Shown here: one piece after another, positions 36,101 to 44,183 of the stretch
Position numbering within the stretch: the stretch's first letter is position 1
How the letters are laid out: every line of letters starts with the position of its first letter
Origin: Chromobacterium piscinae
Lineage (GTDB): Bacteria > Pseudomonadota > Gammaproteobacteria > Burkholderiales > Chromobacteriaceae
NCBI RefSeq assembly: GCF_021129175.1
Contig: NZ_JAJOHV010000011.1
Location: 1-59,044 of the forward strand
Direction of reading: 5' to 3'
DNA: 59,044 nucleotides
Notes under the pieces: model-generated
Database searches by the model: none
What the model was told of the DNA's origin: nothing
What the model saw: only the letters and a program-made list of their open reading frames with translations
Program-made: the position numbers and the translations under genes

Positions 36101-37916
36101 CTCCTTCCGGAGCGTGCGTGAGCACAGGCAACGTACTGGGCGGTGACCAGCTGTCTGTCGGGGGGAGTTCTGCGTCCTCTGAAATCGCAGGAGGCCGCTT
36201 GCCAGTGGTCATCACCTTGCTTGAGTGCGCGCCTTTGGCTCGCGCGGCGCGTTTGCGGTCGGCCAGTTTACGGCTTTGCAGCAATTGGCCGATCACCTCT
36301 TGCATACGTACTTTGGCCCGAGCCAGCGATAGCGGATCGGCGGATGCCAGGCCTTCTTTGTGTAGCGCCGCCTGAATCAGCTTGTGCTGGTGCAGTTGCA
36401 GTCCTTCGGCATAGTCCGGGGTGAGGCAGGGCACGGGCATGGCTTCTTTGGTCTGCGGGTGGAGGGCGAATATCGAACCCAGATTGTCCGGGTCGAAGCG
36501 GACCTGCACTTTTATGCGGTCGCCGAGCTGTTTGCGCCAAGGGAGCAGATCTTTGCAGTTGTAGCGCAAGCCATGCAGCTCAATGCCGGCATGGCCCAGT
36601 ACCCGTTCAGCCTGCTTGGAGAGCACCAACCGCAAGCGCTCGGGGTCGATGGTGCGAGGCGTGACAATTTCTGCCGCGCGCTGCCATGCGGCATACGGCG
36701 TCTGCTTCAGGCCTCGATGGTACGTCTGGGAGTAGATGTCGATGATCCAGATGTGCAGGGCGTGGACCAGCTCCGACAAGGTGACGATGGACTCCTTCAA
36801 TGGGTCATAGCCGTAGCGGTCGAACCAGTTGGCAAAGCTGGTGCCCGGCAACTGGTGGGCGAACTGTTCCGCCAGCGTTCGCAGCGATCGCTCGACCATG
36901 GGTTTGAACCAGGGCGTGCGGGGCGGGCAGAACTGATAGTTGAGGCCCAGTTCGAAAGTGGCGCGCAGCAGGTCCTGGGAGTGAAACTCCAATCCATTGT
37001 CGACGACAGCGGTGGTGGGAATGCCATGGCATGGCCAGTCATGCTGGATGTCGGGGTACCGCTCTTTCACATAGTCTTTGTTGCCGATGGCGTGCTGCAA
37101 GCAACGCAGCACCGCCTCGATGCTGGGTGGCGAGAACGACAAGTAGAAGCCCAGGATCATGCGCGTGTGGCAATCGATGATCACCGTGATGTACGGACGC
37201 CCCAGCACCAGCATCGACTCCTCATCGATGACGAAGATGTTGAACGGCGTATGGTCAATTTCGACGCGTTCCAGCAGATACATCGTGGTGGGTGTGATGC
37301 TGCTATGCCGGTACTTTTTGCGGGTGTACTCGCGTCCGTAGCGGGCAAGATCGACTTCATAGCAGGGAAGCGAGCGGATATAGCGCCGTACTGTCGCATA
37401 TGAGGGTGGCGCGATGAGGCTCTCGTCTGCTCGTTGAGAGTTTTCATAGGCGATTGAGCTTAATAGGGCTTCATAAGTTGAAGAAATCGACTTCCGTTGC
37501 AAGCTAAGGAAAGTCTGGTCGACAGCTTTCTCCAGCAACACTAGCTGTTCTGCTTGGAGTCGCTGGCCGCCGCCGCCGCGGGCATGAAATTTAGGGATGA
37601 GCGCACGCAGATCATGACCGCTGGTCACAAAGCTCTTGTGCCAGCGATAGATGGATATGGCCGATGGTGGAGACACATCCCCGATCCTTGTCGCAACCCG
37701 TTGGGCTAACTCCTTCAGCATGTCCTGCGTTTGACGAACTGGGTGCTGTGCTGCAAGCGCATCGATGTAGGCACGGCGTCGTAGTGCCTCTTGCTGAGCA
37801 CCTGCAGGATACGATTCAAAAGTTCGCCCCAATTGCGGTGGAGTGTCGAGAGATGCAGGGACGAGTTGTCCCGCAAGATTCAGGCTGGTGGCTTGATCGA
37901 GAGTAGCCATGCTCAT
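36087..37916 (-). CDS. tnsB: TnsB/TniA-type DDE transposase
   Basis: 609 residues; ATG 37916 overlaps the tnsA stop (ATGA), but ATG 37910 is better placed after AGGAGGG (eight bases). The N-terminal 200 residues hold helical DNA-binding domains, then the RNase-H-like core with D221 (VEIDHTPF), D306 (AVVDNGLEF) and E342 (KPMVERSLRTL). A beta-barrel of the Mu C-terminal type follows (LGHAGIELHGLRYNCKDL), and the tail is basic then acidic (residues about 545-609), where family members contact TnsC. It cuts and joins the 3' ends of the transposon. The core residues are intact, so the module may be active. Confidence 0.92.
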   Translation of the reverse strand: MSMATLDQATSLNLAGQLVPASLDTPPQLGRTFESYPAGAQQEALRRRAYIDALAAQHPVRQTQDMLKELAQRVATRIGDVSPPSAISIYRWHKSFVTSGHDLRALIPKFHARGGGGQRLQAEQLVLLEKAVDQTFLSLQRKSISSTYEALLSSIAYENSQRADESLIAPPSYATVRRYIRSLPCYEVDLARYGREYTRKKYRHSSITPTTMYLLERVEIDHTPFNIFVIDEESMLVLGRPYITVIIDCHTRMILGFYLSFSPPSIEAVLRCLQHAIGNKDYVKERYPDIQHDWPCHGIPTTAVVDNGLEFHSQDLLRATFELGLNYQFCPPRTPWFKPMVERSLRTLAEQFAHQLPGTSFANWFDRYGYDPLKESIVTLSELVHALHIWIIDIYSQTYHRGLKQTPYAAWQRAAEIVTPRTIDPERLRLVLSKQAERVLGHAGIELHGLRYNCKDLLPWRKQLGDRIKVQVRFDPDNLGSIFALHPQTKEAMPVPCLTPDYAEGLQLHQHKLIQAALHKEGLASADPLSLARAKVRMQEVIGQLLQSRKLADRKRAARAKGAHSSKVMTTGKRPPAISEDAELPPTDSWSPPSTLPVLTHAPEGDGHE

Positions 37917-38581
37917 ACCCTCCTGATCTTGGTTTCGTTAGTCAGTGGGCGGCGTAGGTCTATGGCAAGAATACCTTGCCCGATGGCTGCTAGGACGAGA
38001 TTTTGGCAGCCTATGCTATCGGTAAGCTGTCCCAGGAGTTGATCGCCGTGACGCAGGCTGCTCAAGATCTTGCTGATGATGTCAGTCGATAGCTGAAGGT
38101 GCTTGTGGCTTTCTATCAACGACATGTTCTTCTGTAAGACTGGAGCACGTAGCTGTCTTTCAGTTAGAACGGCGAACATGGCGTTGGCACGTGCCATCTG
38201 CTTGCCGATGACGTCGAAGCGGCGTTGGTTTGCTGGCTGATCTGCCTCTGCCTGCCATCTGACTTCATTAACAGCACGACGCCCGTCGCGCAGAAACAAC
38301 AAGTAGTCAGGGGTGTAGTTTCGGATCAACCCATCCATTTCATAATGAAAAGTGAACGGTTCCGGGACGATCATGGTCACTTCAGGGGCAAGTTCAAATG
38401 TTCGAAGAGCATCTCTGGCGAGTCCTGATTCGAAAGGGATAGCTCCTGCGAAAGCCTTTGTTGACTGGAAGAAGCCACGATATGAACATCCGTGCCGATG
38501 AACTACATCGCGAGCAGGGGTAGTGGAGTTCAATAGCTCTCTGAGTATTGAAATGGATACTTCTTTGTTGGTATGCGACAT
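37913..38581 (-). CDS. tnsA: TnsA-type endonuclease
   Basis: 222 residues, start supported by AGGAG seven bases upstream. It carries the TnsA N-terminal nuclease pattern: FESGLARDAL (E51), then YTPDYLLFLRDGRRAVNEVRW, with D92 and E106. The catalytic Lys expected two residues after the Gln/Glu position is Arg here (R108), a change worth noting because that Lys is catalytic in Tn7 TnsA. The C-terminal part matches the TnsC-interacting region only loosely. TnsA cuts the 5' ends so that the element moves by cut-and-paste instead of forming cointegrates. It is the first gene of the transposition operon. Confidence 0.88.
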   Translation of the reverse strand: MSHTNKEVSISILRELLNSTTPARDVVHRHGCSYRGFFQSTKAFAGAIPFESGLARDALRTFELAPEVTMIVPEPFTFHYEMDGLIRNYTPDYLLFLRDGRRAVNEVRWQAEADQPANQRRFDVIGKQMARANAMFAVLTERQLRAPVLQKNMSLIESHKHLQLSTDIISKILSSLRHGDQLLGQLTDSIGCQNLVLAAIGQGILAIDLRRPLTNETKIRRV

Positions 38582-39268
38582 GACAAGCTCCTGCCTCAGC
38601 TTGAGAAAGGCGCGTGGGTGCCTCTCAAAAGTCGAGTTCTAGAAAAAAGGCGTATAGGGAGCTTGACCAGTGGAGGGGACTTAACGATACTGGCTTTGTG
38701 AGAGTTGTACCGTGTAGTCACCTACACTAGCAAGCGGGGCACTTCTGAAAAGGGGTGTCCTGTTTTGTTATCTGCGCTTGGTTCTCCTTCCTCTGCTCTT
38801 CTTTACAATGTTCTGCAGCCCCAAGTGTGGGGTTGGCATGGCATGTATCTCTTTGTTCAGTAGATGAACGTTGCCATCTTTCAGATTAGTCAAAAGATGT
38901 CATGACTTCTACATCGTATTAGCTAGCTATGTGATTTGCAAATTGGCAAGGCGGTTTTGAAAAATGGCTCATCAAAATGGTAGGTTTTGATAGGTCGATA
39001 TTATATATTTTGACTTAAAAAACCCAAATGGCATGCTTGAATTTTTATTAAAATCATGCGCTTTCAGCATTGTTGTTTTTCTACAATAATTAAATTGGCT
39101 GCAATTGGCGTGTGTTGGCCATATTTAAAAAAATAATGGCGACTGGAAGGATTTTAGAAGGGAAATAAGCAAGGGCATAACCAGTAAAGGTTATGCCCTA
39201 TGTTGGTGCAATTTCAACTATGTGCACAAAGTTTTCAATAACTCTGAAAACCTACACCTACCATGAGC
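38582..39268. other. AT-rich non-coding region beyond tnsA, likely transposon end
   Basis: 687 bp with no gene. The tnsA promoter and, by analogy with Tn7, the transposon end with TnsB-binding repeats should be here. Read on the minus strand, CTTTTCAGAAGTGCCCCGC (38757 to 38739) and CTTTTGAGAGGCACCCACGC (38636 to 38616) are similar and could be such repeats. ATCAAAA/TTTTGAT (38971-38991) is a small palindrome. From 38880 to 39170 the sequence is very AT-rich. GC content rises sharply at about 39260. Confidence 0.55.
39171..39198 (-). terminator. Probable msrB terminator
   Basis: Perfect 11-bp stem AGGGCATAACC / GGTTATGCCCT with a 6-nt loop. On the minus strand it is followed by TTGCTTATTT. 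It lies 71 bp beyond the msrB stop. Confidence 0.65.
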
Positions 39269-39658
39269 TTATTCCGCCTTGAAGTTCAGACACACCGAGT
39301 TGATGCAGTACCTTTCCCCGCTTGGTTCCGGGCCATCTTCAAAGACGTGGCCGAGGTGGGCGTCGCAATGCGAGCAGCGTACTTCCACGCGCACCATGCC
39401 GTGGGAGGTGTCGGTGATGCGGGCGATGTTGGCGCCGGCGGCTTCGGCCCAAAAGCTGGGCCAGCCGCAGCCGGCGTCGAACTTGGTGTCGCTATGGAAC
39501 AGCAGGGCGCCGCAGCAGACGCAGAAATAGTCGCCCTTCTTGTTGTGGAAGTAGTGTTCGCCGCTGAAGGGGCGCTCGGTTCCGGCCTGACGCGCCACGC
39601 GGTATTGTTCCGGCGTCAGTTGCGCGCGCCATTCGGCGTCGGTTTTTTCTATGGTCAT
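39269..39658 (-). CDS. msrB: Peptide-methionine (R)-S-oxide reductase
   Basis: 129 residues, full length for a stand-alone MsrB. Structural zinc is held by CVCC and CSHC; the catalytic region is [11 protein letters not shown], where the first Cys is in the active-site position. GCGWPSFW and [16 protein letters not shown] are family signatures. It is cytosolic (no signal peptide) and repairs methionine-R-sulfoxide using thioredoxin. It is the first ordinary chromosomal gene right of the accessory block. Its reading frame is intact, so the insertion lies outside the coding region. Confidence 0.95.
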   Translation of the reverse strand: MTIEKTDAEWRAQLTPEQYRVARQAGTERPFSGEHYFHNKKGDYFCVCCGALLFHSDTKFDAGCGWPSFWAEAAGANIARITDTSHGMVRVEVRCSHCDAHLGHVFEDGPEPSGERYCINSVCLNFKAE

Positions 39659-39797
39659 GGCGGGTGTCCTTGTGTCGTCCGGCCCGGCGGGCCGGGCGCT
39701 TGATGGTTGGTCGCCGCGCGGGCGGCTTTCTTACCGGAGACTAACAAATTCCCGCCGGCGCGTGGGGGCGTGGTTCCGGACGCGCGCCGCGGCGCGG

Positions 39798-40439
39798 TTA
39801 CTGGATTTCGTCCAGCGCGCTGCTGAGGTGGGATTCGTCGGCCCAGCGGCGCAGCGTCCAGCCGCCGTCCTGATAGTCCAGCCAGTTCAGCGCGGCGTTG
39901 GGAATGGGGAAGTCGCGCTTGTCTTCTAATGGTTTGGACGTGGCGGCGCGGTAGATGATGTCCAGCACGCCGCCGTGGGTGACGATCAGCACGTTTTCGC
40001 CGGGATGCAGCGCGGCGATGCTGGCCAGGCCATCTAGAATGCGGGCGCGGAAGCGGCGCAGGCTTTCGCCGCCTTCCAGGTCGAAGTCGGGATCGCGCGC
40101 CTGGTGCAGGCGGTAGAGGTCGGGAATTTGCTCGGCCGCTTCCGCATAGGTAAGTCCCTGCAGGGCGCCCATATGGCGTTCGCGCAGCTGTGGCGTGTAG
40201 TGGGCGTTGAGTTGCAGCCGGGTTTGCAGCGGAGCGGAAGTTTGCCGGGTGCGGATCAGGTCGCTGACGTACAGCGCCTGGAAGGCGTGGTCGGGCCGGA
40301 AGGCCTGGGCCAGCTGGCTGGCCTGTTCCAGGCCGGCGTGGTTGAGGGGGATGTCGGTATGGCCTTGCAGCCGGTATTCGCGGTTCCAGTCGGTTTCGCC
40401 GTGGCGAACCAGGCAGAAGCGGGTAACGGGCTGAGTCAT
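39798..40439 (-). CDS. Histidine phosphatase family protein (phosphoglycerate-mutase-like)
   Basis: 213 residues from ATG 40439, with AAAGG seven bases upstream; the longer open frame upstream overlaps dgt antisense and is not coding. The catalytic RHG motif is FCLVRHGETDWNREYRLQG, the second His lies in ENVLIVTHGGVLDIIYRA, and LRERHMGALQGLTYAEA supplies the acid. Members hydrolyse small phosphate esters, for example in cobalamin synthesis or sugar phosphate control; the substrate cannot be decided. It begins 20 bp after the dgt stop and is probably co-transcribed with it. DGGWTLRRWADESHL near the end is a common C-terminal signature of proteobacterial members. Confidence 0.88.
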   Translation of the reverse strand: MTQPVTRFCLVRHGETDWNREYRLQGHTDIPLNHAGLEQASQLAQAFRPDHAFQALYVSDLIRTRQTSAPLQTRLQLNAHYTPQLRERHMGALQGLTYAEAAEQIPDLYRLHQARDPDFDLEGGESLRRFRARILDGLASIAALHPGENVLIVTHGGVLDIIYRAATSKPLEDKRDFPIPNAALNWLDYQDGGWTLRRWADESHLSSALDEIQ

Positions 40440-40459
40440 TGTCGCCTTTCTTCGAGTAT

Positions 40460-41845
40460 CTACAGAATGCCGACGCCGGACAATTCGCGCGCCAGGTTGG
40501 CGGCGTAGTTGTCGGTCATGGCGCCGACGAAGTCCAGAACCTTCATATAGGCCTGGTATAGGCTGTCGCCTGTTTGAATATGGCCTTCCAGCAGGCCCAT
40601 CGCCAGGTGCTCGCGCGGGGTGAGTTCCTTGTCGTCCTTGGTGACGAAAGCGTGCACCGCCGGCACCAGCACGTTGAGGATGGTGGCGATGCAGGGGTAG
40701 GAGGCCAGCTCGGTCACCAGCTTGGTGCGATGGCGGTACACCTTGTGGCTGGCCAGCTCCTTGGCTTGCAGCAGCGCATCCTGCACGGCGGGATCGCACA
40801 GATTGATCAGGTCTTTGGCCGGAAACTCGCCGCGCAGCAGCGAGGGCTGGTGCAGCATGAATTTTTCCGCCACTTCGGTCACGCAGCGGCCGATGGCCAC
40901 GCCGCGCAGCGTGCCGCACTTCTGGCGGACATCGTGCACGCCCCATACGCGCTCGTGTTCGGAGAAGCCTGAAAATAGGGTTTCGAATTCCTTGAAATCC
41001 AGAATGCCGATTTCCACCGCGTCTTCCAGGTCCAGAATCGCGTAGCAGATGTCATCGGCCGCCTCCATCAGATAGGACAGAGGGTGCCGGCTCCACTGCA
41101 GCGGACCGTGGCGCAGCAGGCCTAGCTCCTCGGCTACCCGTTCGAAATACGGCAACTCGGTGCGGTAGATGTTGAACTTGTCGCGCTCGTAAGCCGACGG
41201 CGCGTCGGCGGTCCACGGATATTTGATCAGCGTGCCCAGCGCGGCGGAGGTGAGGCGCATGCCGCCTTCGCCGCTGTACATTTCCAGCGTGGCCAGCATA
41301 CGCAGGCCGTGCGCGTTGCCTTCGTAGGTTTGCACGTCGCGGATTTCCGCCGCCGACAGGCTGTTCAGCCAATGCGCGTTGCGCTCGTCGCGGAACCAGT
41401 CGCGCAGCGCGTACTCGCCGGTATGGCCAAACGGCGGGTTGCCGATGTCGTGCGCCAGGCAGGCCACCTGCACCACGGCGCCGATGTCGTGCGGCGTGTA
41501 GCCGGCCGGCAGCAGGCCGTCGTGTTCCAGCATCACGCCCACGCGGTTGCCCAGGCTGCGGCCGACGCTGGCCACCTCCACGCTGTGGGTCAGGCGGTTA
41601 TGGGTGTGGTCGTGGCGGGCCAGCGGGTGCACCTGGGTTTTGCGGCCCAGTCGGCGGAAGGCGCTGGAGAACACCACCCGGTCGTGGTCGATGTGGAAGT
41701 CGGTGCGCAGGCCGGAGCCGCCTTCCTGGGTGGCCGGGGTCCGGGTTTCCCTCACTTCGTTCTGGATGATCTTGAAACGGCGGGTGGAGAGCAGGCTCTC
41801 CCAGTTCATGGTTTGGCTCATGGTTTGGCCCGGTGTGGATTCCAT
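40460..41845 (-). CDS. dgt: Deoxyguanosinetriphosphate triphosphohydrolase
   Basis: 461 residues. The HD-domain metal ligands are visible in RLTHSVEVASVGRSLGNRVG (first His) and ACLAHDIGNPPFGHTGE (HD pair). The FSSAFRRLGRKTQVHPLARH segment is a Dgt hallmark. It hydrolyses dGTP to deoxyguanosine and triphosphate and helps control dNTP pools. Two starts are possible: ATG 41845 (MESTPGQTMSQ) and ATG 41821 (MSQTMNWESL); neither has a strong ribosome binding site and the shorter one is more like relatives. It is the first gene of a two-gene unit with the histidine phosphatase. Confidence 0.93.
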   Translation of the reverse strand: MESTPGQTMSQTMNWESLLSTRRFKIIQNEVRETRTPATQEGGSGLRTDFHIDHDRVVFSSAFRRLGRKTQVHPLARHDHTHNRLTHSVEVASVGRSLGNRVGVMLEHDGLLPAGYTPHDIGAVVQVACLAHDIGNPPFGHTGEYALRDWFRDERNAHWLNSLSAAEIRDVQTYEGNAHGLRMLATLEMYSGEGGMRLTSAALGTLIKYPWTADAPSAYERDKFNIYRTELPYFERVAEELGLLRHGPLQWSRHPLSYLMEAADDICYAILDLEDAVEIGILDFKEFETLFSGFSEHERVWGVHDVRQKCGTLRGVAIGRCVTEVAEKFMLHQPSLLRGEFPAKDLINLCDPAVQDALLQAKELASHKVYRHRTKLVTELASYPCIATILNVLVPAVHAFVTKDDKELTPREHLAMGLLEGHIQTGDSLYQAYMKVLDFVGAMTDNYAANLARELSGVGIL

Positions 41846-41877
41846 CAGGATGATAGGGGGACGGGCCTTAAAACAAA

Positions 41878-41901
41878 AGAGCCAGCGGTTGGGCTGGCTC
41901 T
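41878..41901 (-). terminator. Terminator of the glycine-zipper lipoprotein gene
   Basis: Perfect 9-bp stem AGAGCCAGC / GCTGGCTCT, 6-nt loop; on the minus strand it runs into TTTGTTTT. It lies 17 bp beyond the stop at 41918. Confidence 0.85.
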
Positions 41902-41917
41902 CGATGTGCGCCTGGGT

Positions 41918-42139
41918 TTAGTGACGGCCGGTCTGATGGCCGATCACGCCGCCGACGGCTGCGCCGCCGATGGTGCCGAGCGCGTCGCCGCCGGTAAGCA
42001 CTGAGCCGAGCACCGCGCCGCCGACGGCGCCGATGGCGGTATTCTGTTGGCGATGCGACATATTGGCGCAGCCGGAGAGCGTGGCGATGGCGATCAGTCC
42101 GGCGGCGGCGAGTTTCAGGCTGGTCTTGGCAGTGTTCAT
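41918..42139 (-). CDS. Small glycine-zipper lipoprotein (OsmB-like)
   Basis: 73 residues from ATG 42139 (MNTAKTSLKLAAAGLIAIAT), with AGGA upstream; an in-frame ATG at 42202 would place 21 residues before the signal peptide and is rejected. The lipobox is LSGC, so the mature protein starts at Cys and is lipid anchored. The rest is a glycine zipper: AIGAVGGAVLGSVLTGG and GTIGGAAVGGVIGHQTG. Small proteins of this kind sit in the outer or inner membrane and are often stress-induced, as in OsmB and related lipoproteins. It has its own terminator, so it is monocistronic. Confidence 0.88.
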   Translation of the reverse strand: MNTAKTSLKLAAAGLIAIATLSGCANMSHRQQNTAIGAVGGAVLGSVLTGGDALGTIGGAAVGGVIGHQTGRH

Positions 42140-42386
42140 TATCAAGGTCCTACTAGGGGTGAGATATAGGTTTTGGGCAGCTGTCGGCGGCGACAGTTCC
42201 ATTAAGTATGTTACTGATTGTTATAGGTTGATGCGGGCGGCGGCGGGAGGTTTGCGCTATGTTCTTTACTGTTAGTGTTTGATTTAGTACATTCAGCGCC
42301 TTCTACGTGTTTGGCGCTGTCCCGACGCAGGGCTGCGCCATATGCCGCTCTCGCGCGCGGAACCGCGCCGTTGCAACAGGGCAGCC

Positions 42387-42956
42387 ATGCATTTCACCAT
42401 TTTCGATACCCCAATCGTCCGCGATTTGTTTCGCTGGCTGTCCATCGTCATGCTCAAGCTGTGCGGCTGGAAGCTGAAGGGAGAGTTTCCCGCGTTGGGC
42501 AAGTACGTGATGATAGGCGCGCCGCATACCAGCAATTGGGATTTTCCGATCACGCTGGGCCTGTGCTTCGCCGCCCGCGCCAAGATCTACTGGATGGGAA
42601 AGCACACGCTGTTCAAGGGCCCAATGGGGCCGGTGATGCGCTGGCTGGGCGGCGTGCCGGTGATGCGGCATCAGAACAATTCGCTGGTACAGCAGATGGT
42701 GGACGTGTTTCAGCGCAGCGACAGGCTGGTGCTGGCGATTCCGCCGGAAGGCACGCGCAAGGCGGTAAAGGAGTGGAAGACCGGTTTTTACCACATCGCC
42801 TGCGGCGCGGGCGTGCCGATCGCGCTGGCCTATCTGGACTATGGGCGCAAGGAGGGCGGTTTCGGGCCGTTGTTCCAGCCTAGCGGCGATATCGCCGCGG
42901 ACATGCCCAGAATCCAGGCCTTCTATGCGGACAAGCAAGGCCGTCATCCGCGTTGA
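42387..42956 (+). CDS. PlsC-like 1-acyl-glycerophosphate acyltransferase family protein
   Basis: 189 residues from ATG 42387; AGG lies seven bases upstream, and a start at 42342 would add an unlikely arginine-rich leader. It has the acyltransferase motifs in a variant form: APHTSNWDFP (His and Asp of the HX4D-like motif), an intervening MGKHTLFKGPMGPVMRWLGG and the PPEGTR block. A hydrophobic stretch near residues 10-25 suggests membrane association. This shorter subfamily is widespread in bacteria; its acceptor is generally not known, though phospholipid synthesis is the default view. It is followed by a strong terminator and stands alone. Confidence 0.88.
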   Translation: MHFTIFDTPIVRDLFRWLSIVMLKLCGWKLKGEFPALGKYVMIGAPHTSNWDFPITLGLCFAARAKIYWMGKHTLFKGPMGPVMRWLGGVPVMRHQNNSLVQQMVDVFQRSDRLVLAIPPEGTRKAVKEWKTGFYHIACGAGVPIALAYLDYGRKEGGFGPLFQPSGDIAADMPRIQAFYADKQGRHPR

Positions 42957-42974
42957 GGCGGGGGCGCAAACGAC

Positions 42975-43001
42975 AAAGCGCAGCCATGGGCTGCGCTTTT
43001 T
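42975..43001 (+). terminator. Terminator of the acyltransferase gene
   Basis: Perfect 11-bp stem AAAGCGCAGCC / GGCTGCGCTTT with a 3-nt loop and a T run, 19 bp after the stop. The A run on the left makes it usable from the other strand too. Confidence 0.9.
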
Positions 43002-43016
43002 GTTTTGCGGAGCGTC

Positions 43017-43574
43017 TTACTCGGATGGCTTGGGCGCGAACATCGCTTTCCAGCCGGCCAGGCCCAGCGTTTGCAGCGTTTCGATATTGCGCTCGTAGAT
43101 GGCTTCGGCTTCCGGAAATGCTTCCACCGCGCGGTCTATACTGGCTTCGCGGATTAGATGCAGCGTTGGATAGGGCGAGCGGTTGGTGTAGTTGTCGATA
43201 TCGTTGACGCCGGTGCCGTCGAACTGGAATTTGGGGTGGAAGCTGGCCACCTGGATCACGCCGTCCAGACCCAGGTCTTCGACGATGGCGTCGGCGATGT
43301 CCAGGAATTCATTGAAATCCAGGAAGCGGGCCAGCGTATTCGGGTGCACCAGCAGCGTGGTGTCTATTTCCTGCGGGTCGGTGTCGGCCAGCAGCTTCAG
43401 CTCGGCGGCCAGCTCTTCAGCCAGTTGTTGCGGATTGGCGGCCTCGCTGACCTGGATGCGCACCTGGTTCTTCACGTACACGGACTTGGCGAACGGGCAC
43501 AGGTTGAGGCCGATCACGGCTTTCTCCACCCATTCGCGGGTGGCGGCGATCACGGTTTCGTGGTTGTCGGACAT
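43017..43574 (-). CDS. DUF1415 family protein
   Basis: 185 residues from ATG 43574 (MSDNHETVIAATREWVEKAV), with GGAG six bases upstream; the longer open frame starts inside the cold-shock terminator and is rejected. The motif GLNLCPFAKSV near the N-terminus and FDGTGVNDIDNYTNRSPYP with LHLIREASIDRA in the second half identify DUF1415. The family is common in proteobacteria and its biochemical role is not known to me. The conserved Cys of CPFA may be functional. It is soluble. Convergent with the acyltransferase gene. Confidence 0.9.
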   Translation of the reverse strand: MSDNHETVIAATREWVEKAVIGLNLCPFAKSVYVKNQVRIQVSEAANPQQLAEELAAELKLLADTDPQEIDTTLLVHPNTLARFLDFNEFLDIADAIVEDLGLDGVIQVASFHPKFQFDGTGVNDIDNYTNRSPYPTLHLIREASIDRAVEAFPEAEAIYERNIETLQTLGLAGWKAMFAPKPSE

Positions 43575-43620
43575 GCGGGCTCCGATGGCGATGGCGCGGA
43601 TTTTCTCGGTCAGAATGCAA

Positions 43621-43644
43621 AAAACCCGGACGAATCCGGGTTTT
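43621..43644 (-). terminator. Terminator of the cold-shock gene
   Basis: Perfect 10-bp stem AAAACCCGGA / TCCGGGTTTT with CGAA loop; on the minus strand it is followed by more T (TTTTTTGCATTC). It lies 34 bp beyond the cold-shock stop, upstream of the DUF1415 start. Confidence 0.88.
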
Positions 43645-43677
43645 CTCATCACGACCAAATGATCTCTACGAGAGAGA

Positions 43678-43881
43678 TTAGATGGGCTGGATGTTGGAGG
43701 CTTGCTTGCCCTTCGGACCTTCGACGATGTCGAAGCTCACGCGCTGTTGCTCGGACAGGGAGCGGAAGCCCTTGGCGTTGATCTGGGAGAAGTGAGCGAA
43801 TACGTCGTCGCCGCCTTCGTCCGGGGTGATGAAGCCAAAGCCTTTGGAGTCGTTAAACCACTTAACAATGCCGGTTGCCAT
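43678..43881 (-). CDS. Cold-shock domain protein (CspA family)
   Basis: 67 residues, a complete single cold-shock domain. RNP1 is KGFGFITP and RNP2 is VFAHFSQI, with GIVKWFND at the start. These proteins bind single-stranded RNA/DNA and melt RNA secondary structure. The reading frame extends well upstream but the family N-terminus fixes ATG 43881. The gene upstream (44184) is divergent, and the 300 bp between them leave room for a long 5' leader, as in cspA, where the leader controls cold induction. Which paralogue this is, and whether it is cold-induced, cannot be seen. Confidence 0.95.
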   Translation of the reverse strand: MATGIVKWFNDSKGFGFITPDEGGDDVFAHFSQINAKGFRSLSEQQRVSFDIVEGPKGKQASNIQPI

Positions 43882-44183
43882 TTTGTTAAATTCCTCAAAA
43901 CGAGCAGTTGAATAAAAGGCACGAAGATCAAGGGAAATGGCGACTGAGGTACGGCTATTGCCACTACGACAACTACACATCACACAACTTGAGCATCCTG
44001 CGGGGGGAATATTGCCTCTAGTTGCACGCCATGGCAAGCGTTTTCTGCAGGCGTGATCTGTTTTTACGAATAATTCAATACGTTTGGACAGGATGTTTAC
44101 ATTGAAGGGCGTTGCGCGTGTCGGGATGCGTAGCGGCCATGCTTGCATATACTGGATAAAACGCCAATCCGAAGGGGTTCCAT
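43882..44183. other. Divergent control region of the cold-shock and Hpt/HD-GYP genes
   Basis: 302 bp without a gene; locally AT-richer than the flanks (about 43890-44100). It should contain both promoters and the cold-shock 5' leader. No clear operator or structured RNA motif was recognised by eye. Confidence 0.5.

Larger units (their letters stand above)
33228..38581 (-). mobile_element. Tn7-like transposition module (tnsA-tnsB-tnsC-tniQ); ends unresolved
   Basis: Four co-directional genes in the standard order: endonuclease, DDE transposase, AAA+ regulator, target selector. The first three overlap. tnsA should lie next to one end, so that end is expected in 38600-39260; the other would be beyond tniQ, either near 33.1 kb or further left with the protease-ATPase operon as cargo. 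Clear TGT/ACA termini and a target duplication were not found by eye. Confidence 0.85.

Noticed and set aside
38722-38806. ACA triplets at 38722-38724 and 38804-38806 as the exact transposon terminus
   Set aside because: No matching TGT end with a 5-bp target duplication was found at the left, so the choice would be arbitrary.
39798-40946. 382-codon version of the histidine phosphatase
   Set aside because: The extra N-terminal 169 codons overlap dgt in another frame; ATG 40439 has a ribosome binding site and the family start.
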